64,000 nucleotides of DNA from contig NZ_KB906264.1 of assembly GCF_000381265.1 (NCBI RefSeq), positions 1-64,000 of the forward strand, read 5' to 3'. Shown here piece by piece: positions 8,512 to 15,286 of this stretch (its first letter is position 1; each line of letters begins with the position of its first letter). The position numbers and the translations under genes were made by a program. Source of the DNA: Curvibacter lanceolatus ATCC 14669. GTDB lineage: Bacteria > Pseudomonadota > Gammaproteobacteria > Burkholderiales > Burkholderiaceae_C. Under the pieces are notes generated by a model, which was given only the letters and a program-made list of their open reading frames with translations, was not told the origin of the DNA and made no database searches.

Positions 8512-8905
8512 CGGCGTCGGGGATCTTGCCCATCAGCAAAAGATCGTCATAGAGTGTTTCTAGATCGGCATCGCTTTGGCGGCTTCCTTCTCGGAATGCA
8601 GTAGCCAGTTGTGGCTCGGCCGCGAAGGCTTGCGCGATGCGTTCTTTGATTCGATCCAGCGCAGGTCGTCGTGACGTCTTGGGAATCGCTCGGACCTGCA
8701 TGGCCGCCTTGGCGGCCGCAGCTTGTTGGCGAAGGCTGGCTGCGAGAACGCCGTCGAGACTCACTGCAATGCTGACTGCCAGCTGATCGGGATCAATGCC
8801 CTCAGCGGCGAGCTCGGCCCGAATGTCTTCGTCAGACGTGGCTTCGAGGTCTTTGAGTGCCAGAGCTCGCACTGCGGCGAGCGTCTTCTGAGATTCGTTG
8901 GTCAT
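8498..8905 (-). CDS. Small acidic protein of the sigma/ImmA operon
   Basis: A 135-aa protein with no recognised domain. It is acidic and largely helical, with an Ala/Gln-rich middle (RQQAAAAKAAM), and ends in an acidic tail (LMGKIPDADDGR). Its ATG overlaps the stop of the sigma-like gene (ATGA), and its end overlaps the ImmA-type gene. That tight coupling suggests a complex or a substrate-protease relationship with the peptidase. By analogy to ImmR/ImmA pairs it is a candidate cleavage target, but it has no helix-turn-helix that I can see. Confidence 0.75.
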   Translation of the reverse strand: MTNESQKTLAAVRALALKDLEATSDEDIRAELAAEGIDPDQLAVSIAVSLDGVLAASLRQQAAAAKAAMQVRAIPKTSRRPALDRIKERIAQAFAAEPQLATAFREGSRQSDADLETLYDDLLLMGKIPDADDGR

Positions 8906-9585
8906 CGCTGTTTCCGTCCTGGCATCAATTTGTCCACCTGCCTCCTCAGTCTCCGCCGTGCCGTGTCATAGGTCTTCTGATCAAGATCGAACAAGGCAAG
9001 TACCTCCGCTACTGACATGTCAGCCTTCTCCCCCTCGATGACCGCAAGCACCTCTTGATCTTCTTTGAAGTGGGCCTCAATGAATTGCGCGTCCGCCCGA
9101 GCCCGCTGCTGCCTATCAGCTGCGTCCTCCACCTCAATGGCTTGCTCCACGACGTCAGTGTTCCAGCCACCAGCGCGGTAAATCATCGTGTCAACGTCCC
9201 TGACCTCGCCCGCCAGAGCTTCCAATCGGTCGGTCTGGGTTTGCCCAAGCGACTCCCGGGATGAATCGGCGATGCTCTCCATGCAGCCAGACAGAAATGC
9301 CGGAAGCGGCACCCGGTCAATAGGCCAAGGACGTCCGCGTTCGCCGTCATGTTTGGTCCCGCTTGCTGCAATGAGGGCGCGTTTCACTGCTTCATTGAGC
9401 AACTCCTGGGGATCGGTGTACTCAGTACCCCAGAGAAGCAGCCTAGCTCTTGCGAACAGGCGTAGCCGCTCGGCGGAAGTCAGCATCATCAGCGAACGGG
9501 ATAACTCCTCAACACTGGCATGTCGTTCTGAAGGCAGTTTCGGTGGCACGGCTCCTCCCTGGGCTTTTATGTGTGCGGTCTTCAT
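8902..9585 (-). CDS. Sigma-70-like (ECF-type) protein
   Basis: A 227-aa protein resembling ECF-type sigma factors. LLNEAVKRALIAASG...WPIDRVPLPAFLSGCMESIADSSRES (about 62-110) matches the region-2 pattern in which an LLNEA helix is followed by a hydrophobic FL-x-x-CM-x-SI helix. MSVAEVLALFDLDQKTYDTARRRLRRQV (about 190-218) looks like a region-4 helix-turn-helix. It would direct RNA polymerase to specific promoters. Start choice is uncertain: ATG 9585 has no ribosome-binding site, while an in-frame GTG at 9549 follows GGGAGGAGCC closely. If GTG is used, the outer inverted repeat centred on 9606 is wholly non-coding. First gene of the minus-strand operon, divergent from DUF2188/TIR. Confidence 0.7.
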   Translation of the reverse strand: MKTAHIKAQGGAVPPKLPSERHASVEELSRSLMMLTSAERLRLFARARLLLWGTEYTDPQELLNEAVKRALIAASGTKHDGERGRPWPIDRVPLPAFLSGCMESIADSSRESLGQTQTDRLEALAGEVRDVDTMIYRAGGWNTDVVEQAIEVEDAADRQQRARADAQFIEAHFKEDQEVLAVIEGEKADMSVAEVLALFDLDQKTYDTARRRLRRQVDKLMPGRKQR

Positions 9586-9641
9586 TTTCTATGCGGACAG
9601 CGATATGGCTATTGTCCGCGCCGGATTTAGCGACCGCACAC
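9571..9641. promoter_or_regulatory. Two concentric inverted repeats between divergent operons
   Basis: An outer pair GTGTGCGGTC (9571-9580) / GACCGCACAC (9632-9641) and an inner pair GCGGACA (9593-9599) / TGTCCGC (9613-9619) share the same centre at 9606, with 12-base gaps between inner and outer arms on both sides. Both pairs are perfect. The region separates the sigma-like operon from DUF2188/TIR, so it is a strong candidate for a shared operator or a symmetric bidirectional promoter. The binding protein is unknown; the sigma-like protein is one candidate. Confidence 0.6.
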
Positions 9642-9680
9642 CTATTTAGCGGCAATCACGCCGCAACAAGGAGCCTCGAT

Positions 9681-9905
9681 ATGAGCAAACGCAATCAACA
9701 TGTGGTGCCCCGTGAAGATGGCTGGGCCGTCAGGGGGGCTGGAGCCCAACGCGATACGCAAGTTTTTGACCGCAAGCAAGACGCGGTGGATCGCGCCCGG
9801 GAGATCTCACAGAATCAGAAGTCCGAGTTGGTGGTCCATGGCCAGAATGGCCGGATTCAATACAAGGACAGCCACGGCAACGACACTTTTCCGCCAAGGG
9901 GGTAA
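9681..9905 (+). CDS. DUF2188-domain protein
   Basis: A 74-aa protein that fits DUF2188: an N-terminal QHVVPREDGWAVRGAGA strand pair, a helix DRKQDAVDRAREISQNQ and a C-terminal strand pair ELVVHGQNGRIQYKDSHGND. DUF2188 proteins are small, cytoplasmic and of unknown role. AAGGAG sits about 8 bases before ATG 9681. It ends two bases before the TIR gene, so the two are cotranscribed and probably work together; a role as partner, inhibitor or sensor for the TIR protein is inference. Confidence 0.88.
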   Translation: MSKRNQHVVPREDGWAVRGAGAQRDTQVFDRKQDAVDRAREISQNQKSELVVHGQNGRIQYKDSHGNDTFPPRG

Positions 9906-9907
9906 GC

Positions 9908-10630
9908 ATGGCTCGGTGCACAGCTCCAGTCGAAGGCCATCGCTCGTCTAGCGCTGCGGCGGCCTGTCCCGCCTGCCGTGGCAGCTATGGTCGTCGGTAC
10001 GGTGGTTACACTGGCTATGGCAGTGGCAACAGCTCTTCCTACTCGTCGGGCGGCAGCAACGGCAACAGCTATAGCGGTGGAAGTCGATCTAGCGGAGGCG
10101 GCGGCTCGCGGCCACGCTGGTCCCGCGCCAGTTCAGCTGTCTTGTATACGCCAGCACAGGTGGTGTCCCTCACGCCGGTGCGGGAAGCAATTGAAAAAGA
10201 GGCGGCGGCGAGGCCTGACCTTCGGGATTGCTTTCTCTGCCACGCATGGGATGACCGACAGGGAGCCGCCAAACAACTGCATGATTTGCTCGAAGCAGCG
10301 GGTGTCAGGGTTTGGTTCAGCGAAAAGGATCTTGGCCTTGGTGTACCAATGATGCGCGCAATCGACAAGGGTCTGGCCGCCTCCAAAATAGGACTAGTCC
10401 TTGTCACCCCTGCATTGCTTGCGCGTCTACCGAAAGAGGGCGTCGCCGACAAGGAGCTTTCAACGCTTCTGCAGGGCAACCGCCTCGTTCCTATCGTGCA
10501 CGGCACGACGTACACCGCGCTCCGCGATGTCAGCCCCATGCTGGCGTCGAGAAGCGGACTTGATACATCAGAAGACACCATGGCGGTCGTTGCAACCAAG
10601 ATTGCCGAGCTGGTATCCATCTGGAGTTGA
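9908..10630 (+). CDS. TIR-domain protein with N-terminal Cys motif, putative NADase
   Basis: A 240-aa protein. Residues 105-240 form a TIR domain: DLRDCFLCHAWDD (104-116), VRVWFSEKDLGLG (133-145) and IGLVLVTPALL. Glu139 in the WFSEKDL stretch aligns with the catalytic Glu of NAD-cleaving TIR domains such as SARM1 (VEKL), so NAD hydrolysis is plausible. The Trp often seen before the KEL motif is absent (VADKELSTLL). The N-terminus has Cys4, His11, Cys20 and Cys23, a possible zinc site. Residues 26-70 are a low-complexity Gly/Ser/Tyr linker. No signal peptide. Paired with DUF2188 and divergent from the sigma/ImmA operon, it is the likely effector of a defence-type locus (inference). Confidence 0.85.
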   Translation: MARCTAPVEGHRSSSAAAACPACRGSYGRRYGGYTGYGSGNSSSYSSGGSNGNSYSGGSRSSGGGGSRPRWSRASSAVLYTPAQVVSLTPVREAIEKEAAARPDLRDCFLCHAWDDRQGAAKQLHDLLEAAGVRVWFSEKDLGLGVPMMRAIDKGLAASKIGLVLVTPALLARLPKEGVADKELSTLLQGNRLVPIVHGTTYTALRDVSPMLASRSGLDTSEDTMAVVATKIAELVSIWS

Positions 10631-10690
10631 CAGGGACGTCTAGTTTGCCCCGCAAGTTTTTCGGTCTAAATTACATCAGCCCTTCAGGCC

Positions 10691-11143
10691 ATGTCCGAAT
10701 ATCAATTGACCACAAATCTAATTTCTCTCAGTGTCGCCGACACTTGGGACGAGGCAAAACTCGAATGGGTTCTTGACCATGTCTGGCGGGAAGATGAACC
10801 CGAAACCTGCCTTTGTGGGCATTTCCCAATCATCGAAATATGCCTCCTCAGGAACAGAAGAAACGCCAGCGTCGCAATCGTTGGAAACTGCTGTGTCAAG
10901 AAGTTCACTAACCTACCTTCTGACCTCATTTTCCAAGCCGTCAAAAGAATCGAAAGTGACGTTGAGCGCGCCATCAACGCTGAGACCATTGACCACGCAC
11001 ACGAAAAGGGCTGGATCAACGACTGGGAGAGACAGTTCTATATGGATACTTGGCGAAAACGGAAGCTCTCTGGTGCTCAGCATACGAAGCGCGTCCAAAT
11101 CAATCAGAAGGTCTTGGCAAACATCGTGAGGGCGCGTACCTGA
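10691..11143 (+). CDS. Small CxCG-motif protein, unknown function
   Basis: A 150-aa protein. The central stretch ETCLCGHFPIIEICLLRNRRNASVAIVGNCCVKKF has Cys-x-Cys-Gly followed about 25 residues later by a Cys-Cys pair, which looks like a small zinc-binding fold; I have seen this pattern in uncharacterised proteins of mobile elements. The second half is helical and charged. The ribosome-binding site before ATG 10691 is weak. It lies 60 bases after the TIR gene on the same strand and might be its third cotranscribed gene, but its composition is more AT-rich. Function unknown. Confidence 0.65.
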   Translation: MSEYQLTTNLISLSVADTWDEAKLEWVLDHVWREDEPETCLCGHFPIIEICLLRNRRNASVAIVGNCCVKKFTNLPSDLIFQAVKRIESDVERAINAETIDHAHEKGWINDWERQFYMDTWRKRKLSGAQHTKRVQINQKVLANIVRART

Positions 11144-11379
11144 TAGCAGTCGCAGGTGACCAGCAGCTCCTAGCCGCCTGCGGAACTTGGTCAACTCCAG
11201 CGAGGCTGGTCAACGAGAACCGGCACGAGTGATCAGTTGAACCGGCATTCGCACTTGGAGCTGCAGTGGAAAATCCCATCGATCTCCACGGCCAAACTCA
11301 CGCCGTCGGCCACTTCCAGACGTTCTCAATCGACTGCTGTAGATAGGCATGTTGGAAAGATGCAGGCCCCCGAGCCAAA

Positions 11380-12693
11380 CTACCCTTCTTCTTCGTCTTC
11401 AGCGACATCAAAGTTAAAGGCACCGCCAAACCGCATGCGGACTTCATCGCTCATGTAGAGGCCGTCAATCCTGCTGTAGGTTGTGGCCTCGGTCGTGATG
11501 GCCTTGACCTTGTGGAAGCGAAGCGAGTCTTTGATGACAGCAAGCTTTTCTTCGGGGTTGAAGACCTGTGGCGGCTTGTCCCTGAAGGCAATATCCATCT
11601 CAGTTGGCCGCTCAAAATTCGTGGCACTGATGACACTGGCTTCAGGGAACAGGACAAGGTTTGTGCCCTTCTCTCCAGTCTGCACAGATGGGAAAACAAG
11701 ACCGTCAACCTGTTGGCCGAATCGAAGCCGTAAGTACTCAAAAACAACCTGTGTGGACAAGTAGCTCAGCTCATCATTTCGCCCCTTGGGCTTGGACATC
11801 TTCTTCACCAGAGACTTCAAAAAAGTCTTGAGGTGCTGGGCATCCAAGTAGCCTTTGTCCAGCAGTGTCAGCATGGGTGGCTCGACCTGCTCTAGCTTAG
11901 TCAAGTCCAAGAGCTTCAGGCTGGTGGTCGGAGTCATCGCAACACTGACAACATCGTCCCCCGTGATTGAGCGGATCTCGCTCAGGCAAGTCTTGCGTTC
12001 AAGAGCACAGTACAGAGCAGGAATGCCGTTGGGGGTCATCCGTTGGCTGCTGGCTCTGTCCTTGGGTGTTGGGCCAAGCTGTGAAGCTGGGTTGTCGGCA
12101 ATCTCCTTGGCCTTCTCGTAGTTCGCGGCAGTGCGAGCACGGAACAACTCGGCGCCCTGATCGAGGGTGCGGATTACTTCGGGCTTCAAGACCTCGCCAG
12201 TCGTTACCAGCAGCTTGAAAACATCGTCAAGAAAGCCACGGGCGTTCGGATTAAAGAAGCGATGGGCATGCTTAATGCCGTTGATGAACTCGGCCCATCG
12301 GTCCTCATAGAAGTTCCGCTCCAAGAGCCCATCATCGTTGTAGAAGTGGGTTTCCTTCCCTCGAATGTTGATTTTGAAATCGGCGGGAACAGCATCGCAG
12401 AGGTCGTCAAAATACACCTCGTCCCCGAGGTTGAACCACTCAGACAAAACAATGTCGTAGCTGGTCACATTGATCTCATCGGACCCCAGCTCGTAGATCA
12501 GGTCATGCTCGTAGTTGGAGAGGTCGTCTTCGGCGGCCACGTTCTCCCTGACCCGCTCGAAGATGTAGTCAAAGAGGGCTGACTTTGAAACGGTGGTGCC
12601 CACCTTGTTGCAGTAGCTGCATGGGCCAAGTAGCCCGTTGCTGTTTACCAAGTCTTTGAGGGTCTGGGGTGTGACACAGGCCGAACAAATCAT
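11380..12693 (-). CDS. RES-domain protein with N-terminal zinc ribbon (HEPN/RES type)
   Basis: A 437-aa protein. The N-terminus has paired cysteines (Cys3, Cys6, Cys25, Cys28) typical of the HEPN/RES N-terminal region. Residues about 160-350 are a RES domain, named for conserved Arg, Glu and Ser: ELFRART (182-188), LYCALERKTCLSEIR (227-241, with Glu239) and GLVFPSVQTGEKGTNLVLF (331-349, with Ser336). RES toxins such as MbcT degrade NAD+ by phosphorolysis. Start ATG 12693 has GGAGGAG just upstream. No classic Xre-type RES antitoxin is adjacent; only a short Cys-rich reading frame lies upstream. It may be a stand-alone defence effector or enzyme (inference). Confidence 0.85.
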   Translation of the reverse strand: MICSACVTPQTLKDLVNSNGLLGPCSYCNKVGTTVSKSALFDYIFERVRENVAAEDDLSNYEHDLIYELGSDEINVTSYDIVLSEWFNLGDEVYFDDLCDAVPADFKINIRGKETHFYNDDGLLERNFYEDRWAEFINGIKHAHRFFNPNARGFLDDVFKLLVTTGEVLKPEVIRTLDQGAELFRARTAANYEKAKEIADNPASQLGPTPKDRASSQRMTPNGIPALYCALERKTCLSEIRSITGDDVVSVAMTPTTSLKLLDLTKLEQVEPPMLTLLDKGYLDAQHLKTFLKSLVKKMSKPKGRNDELSYLSTQVVFEYLRLRFGQQVDGLVFPSVQTGEKGTNLVLFPEASVISATNFERPTEMDIAFRDKPPQVFNPEEKLAVIKDSLRFHKVKAITTEATTYSRIDGLYMSDEVRMRFGGAFNFDVAEDEEEG

Positions 12694-12733
12694 CTTCTCC
12701 TCCCTGATGGTTTGGGCCAGTGTAAGAGGCGGT

Positions 12734-12907
12734 TCAAAGCCTGTGCCTGATGGGCTCGTTCTTCAGCCAGCCGGTCATTTTCTTGGGCTGCTGCTGGTCA
12801 TGAGTAAGGAAGCTCTCCAAGGACTTGATGGGATCTTCGTCGCGGCACAAGTCCTGAAGTTTTCCGATCAGCAGCACCTTGCAGCAGTCGCAGGATGAGA
12901 TGCCCAA
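12734..12907 (-). CDS. Possible small Cys-rich protein upstream of the RES gene
   Basis: A tentative 57-aa reading frame from a TTG at 12907, giving a product with SCDCCKVLLIGKLQDLC near its start and an even, charged C-terminus (SLESFLTHDQQQPKKMTGWLKNEPIRHRL). The open frame extends upstream to 13102, but that part covers a string shared with another intergenic region and looks non-coding. It ends 40 bases before the RES gene on the same strand, so it might be a cotranscribed partner or the remnant of a longer gene. Low confidence because the start and ribosome-binding site are poor. Confidence 0.3.
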   Translation of the reverse strand: MGISSCDCCKVLLIGKLQDLCRDEDPIKSLESFLTHDQQQPKKMTGWLKNEPIRHRL

Positions 12908-13085
12908 AAGCTGCCCGTCGCAACAGACGGCTGATGGCCGATACCAGCCTACTGCAAGTATAGCGCCAAGGTCAGCAACCGCTGCAGAGCGGAATCTCTC
13001 TGCTGAGAGCCTGCTACTCGCTGCAAGCCACCCCATCAAAAGCCCCGAAACATCTGCGCAGCTCAGTCCCCCCCCCAGAACCAAG

Positions 13086-13121
13086 GACATAAAGTCCGGC
13101 AAGCTTGCCGGACTTTATGTC
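13086..13121. repeat. 36-bp perfect palindrome near the island end
   Basis: GACATAAAGTCCGGCAAG is followed directly by its exact reverse complement, with the centre at a HindIII-like AAGCTT (13101-13106). Perfect palindromes of this length are unusual in bacterial DNA. It lies about 110 bases from the tRNA on the accessory side and is followed by GC-rich sequence rather than T tracts on both sides, so it is not an ordinary terminator. It may be a recombination or protein-binding site. Confidence 0.8.
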
Positions 13122-13150
13122 ATCTGGCGCTCAGTACAACACTCAGAATT

Positions 13151-13170
13151 TGGCTACACAGTGGCTACAC
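13151..13170. repeat. 9-bp direct repeat beside the tRNA
   Basis: TGGCTACAC occurs at 13151-13159 and again at 13162-13170, one helical turn apart. Short direct repeats close to a tRNA 3' end resemble the arm-type sites of tyrosine integrases. The attachment core itself cannot be shown because the other island end is not in the window. Confidence 0.4.
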
Positions 13171-13185
13171 GCCTCTGAAAAACAA

Positions 13186-13216
13186 AAACCGCGCTACCCA
13201 TTCGATAGCGCGGTTT
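13186..13216. terminator. Terminator-like hairpin downstream of the tRNA
   Basis: AAACCGCGCTA (13186-13196) pairs perfectly with TAGCGCGGTTT (13206-13216) around a nine-base loop, with A/T-rich flanks on both sides. It can act as a rho-independent terminator in either direction and lies immediately 3' of the minus-strand tRNA. Confidence 0.75.
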
Positions 13217-13228
13217 CTTTATCTAGCT

Positions 13229-13305
13229 TGGTAGGGCGTGAGGGACTTGAACCCGCGACCAAAGGATTATGAGTCCTCTGCTCTAACCAACTGAGCTAAC
13301 GCCCC
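13229..13305 (-). tRNA. tRNA with anticodon CAT (Met, or Ile2 if lysidine-modified)
   Basis: A 77-nt tRNA with encoded CCA. The acceptor stem is GGGGCGT/ACGCCCT with a G-U first pair and discriminator A. The D-arm is TAGCTCAGTTGGTTAGAGC. The anticodon stem GAGGA/TCCTT encloses CTCATAA, giving anticodon CAT. The T-arm has one mismatch. Elongator Met and Ile2 both carry CAT, and the stretch around TTGGTCGC recalls Ile2, so the amino acid is not certain. It sits at the border between accessory and core genes, with its 3' end facing the accessory side, the usual arrangement for an island attachment site. Confidence 0.9.
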
Positions 13306-13353
13306 CCCCAACCTGAGCCCGTGACCGGGTCAGGATCTTTGTATTGTAAGAGG

Positions 13354-14358
13354 CTACTTGTTGTGGCTCAGGGCGTTGGTGACCAATTTCGCCGTGATGT
13401 CGACGATCTGGATCATGCGGTCGTAGGGCATGCGGGTGGGGCCGATGACGCCGAGGGTGCCGACGATCTGGCCATCGACCTCGTAGGGGGCGCTGACAAC
13501 AGAGAGTTCTTCGAAGGGCACGGTCTTACTTTCGCCGCCGATGAAGATGCTCACGCCGTCGGCCTGGCTGGAGATGTCGAGCAGGCGCATGAGCTGGGTT
13601 TTCTGCTCGAACAGGTCAAAGGCCCGGCGCAGGTGGCCCATGTCGCCCGAAAAATCACTGACCGACAGCAGGTTGCGTTCGCCCGAGATGACGACCTCGT
13701 CCTGGGCCTGGGTGAGGGCGTCCGAGCTGACATTGACGGCGGCCTGCATGAGGGCCGCGATTTCGGCGCGCAGGCTTTCGACCTCGCCCTTGAGCCGTTC
13801 ACGCACCTGCTCGATGGCCAGGCCCGCGTAGTTGGCGTTGAGGAAGTTGGCCACCTCCAGCAGCTGAGACTGGGTGTAGTCGGCCTCGGTGAAGATGACA
13901 CGGTTTTGCACATCACCGTCGGGCGAGACGATGATGACCAGCAGACGGCGGTCGGACAGGCGCAGAAACTCGATGTGGCGAAACACCGAGGTGCGCCGGG
14001 GTGCCATGACCACGCCCACAAATTGAGACAGGTTGGACAGCAGGTGGGCCGCATTGGCGATCACCTTCTGGGGTTGCTCGGGGGCCAGTTGGGGCGTCAA
14101 CAATTGTTCACGTTGCACTGTCAACATGGTGTCAACGAACAGCCGATAACCCCGCGCCGTGGGGATGCGACCGGCCGAGGTGTGGGGGCTGGCGATCAGG
14201 CCCAGATCCTCGAGGTCGGACATGACGTTCCGGATGGTGGCAGCCGACAATTCCAGGCCCGAGGCCTTGGACAGCGTGCGTGAGCCGACCGGCTGACCAT
14301 CGGCGATATAGCGCTCGACCAGAGCTTTCAACAACAACTTGGAACGGTCATCGAGCAT
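13354..14358 (-). CDS. hrcA: Heat-inducible transcription repressor HrcA
   Basis: A 334-aa HrcA, full length. The N-terminal winged helix ([48 protein letters not shown]) is followed by [23 protein letters not shown], a signature of the family. HrcA represses chaperone operons by binding the CIRCE inverted repeat and is kept active by GroEL. No CIRCE element is visible in the 29-base gap to the divergent nadK, so control of its own promoter by CIRCE is not evident here. Its end is 48 bases from the tRNA 5' end. Confidence 0.96.
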   Translation of the reverse strand: MLDDRSKLLLKALVERYIADGQPVGSRTLSKASGLELSAATIRNVMSDLEDLGLIASPHTSAGRIPTARGYRLFVDTMLTVQREQLLTPQLAPEQPQKVIANAAHLLSNLSQFVGVVMAPRRTSVFRHIEFLRLSDRRLLVIIVSPDGDVQNRVIFTEADYTQSQLLEVANFLNANYAGLAIEQVRERLKGEVESLRAEIAALMQAAVNVSSDALTQAQDEVVISGERNLLSVSDFSGDMGHLRRAFDLFEQKTQLMRLLDISSQADGVSIFIGGESKTVPFEELSVVSAPYEVDGQIVGTLGVIGPTRMPYDRMIQIVDITAKLVTNALSHNK

Positions 14359-14387
14359 GGCGCGATTTTAATGATGTAATTTATCGA

Positions 14388-15284
14388 ATGAAGTCCAAAT
14401 TCCACCACGTTGCCCTGATCGGCAAGTACCAGACTCATGGGCCTGGCGCCAATGCCGTCAACTCGCGTCAGGTGCTGGATGACATCGCGCATTTTCTGGC
14501 CCGTCAAGGCTGCGAGGTGGTGCTGGAAAGCGAGACCCAGGCTAACACGGGCTTGGGCTCTTACGCCACGCTCAGCGTCGAAGAAATCGGCACGCGCTGC
14601 GACCTGTGCCTGGTGGTGGGCGGCGACGGCACCATGCTGGGCATAGGCCGCAGGCTGGCCTGCCATGGCGTGCCCTTGATCGGCATCAACCAGGGGCGGC
14701 TGGGTTTCATCACCGACATCCCCCTCGAAAACTACCAGACCACGCTGCACCCCATGCTGCGTGGCGAGTACGAAGAAGACCACCGCAGCCTGATGCACGC
14801 ACAGGTGATGCGCGACGGCCATGTGGTGTTTGATGCCTTGGCCCTGAACGATGTGGTGGTCAACCGGGGCGGCACCTCGGGCATGGTCGAGCTGCGGGTG
14901 GAGGTGAACGGTCATTTTGTGGCCAACCAGCGCGCTGACGGCTTGATCATCGCCTCGCCCACCGGCTCGACCGCCTATGCGCTGTCGGCCGGCGGGCCCT
15001 TGATGCATCCGTCCATTCCGGGCTGGATCCTGGCGCCGATTGCCCCTCATACCCTGTCCAACCGGCCCATCGTGCTGGCCGACACGGGCGAGGTGGCGAT
15101 CGAGATCGTGAGCGGGCGCGACGTGAGCGCCAATTTCGACATGCAATCGCTGGCCTCGCTGATGCTGGGCGACCGGATCATCGTGCGCCGATCGGTGCAC
15201 CGGGCCCGGTTTCTGCACCCACGCGGCTGGAGCTACTTTGACACCCTGCGCAAGAAAATGCACTGGAACGAGGGAGGTTCCTGA
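14388..15284 (+). CDS. nadK: NAD kinase
   Basis: A 298-aa ATP-dependent NAD kinase, which makes NADP from NAD in the cytosol. Family motifs are present: [11 protein letters not shown] (catalytic GGDG), [11 protein letters not shown] and [19 protein letters not shown]. Start ATG 14388 gives the usual N-terminus [15 protein letters not shown]; longer in-frame extensions run into the divergent hrcA. Its stop is two bases before the recN start, so nadK and recN form an operon, a common arrangement in proteobacteria. Confidence 0.96.
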   Translation: MKSKFHHVALIGKYQTHGPGANAVNSRQVLDDIAHFLARQGCEVVLESETQANTGLGSYATLSVEEIGTRCDLCLVVGGDGTMLGIGRRLACHGVPLIGINQGRLGFITDIPLENYQTTLHPMLRGEYEEDHRSLMHAQVMRDGHVVFDALALNDVVVNRGGTSGMVELRVEVNGHFVANQRADGLIIASPTGSTAYALSAGGPLMHPSIPGWILAPIAPHTLSNRPIVLADTGEVAIEIVSGRDVSANFDMQSLASLMLGDRIIVRRSVHRARFLHPRGWSYFDTLRKKMHWNEGGS

Positions 15285-15286
15285 CC

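Noticed and set aside
12908-13102. N-terminal extension of the Cys-rich frame upstream of the RES gene
   Set aside because: This part covers a string shared with another intergenic region and part of the 36-bp palindrome, so it is probably not coding.
14359-14387. Possible CIRCE operator between hrcA and nadK
   Set aside because: The gap is only 29 bases and no TTAGCACTC/GAGTGCTAA pair is present.
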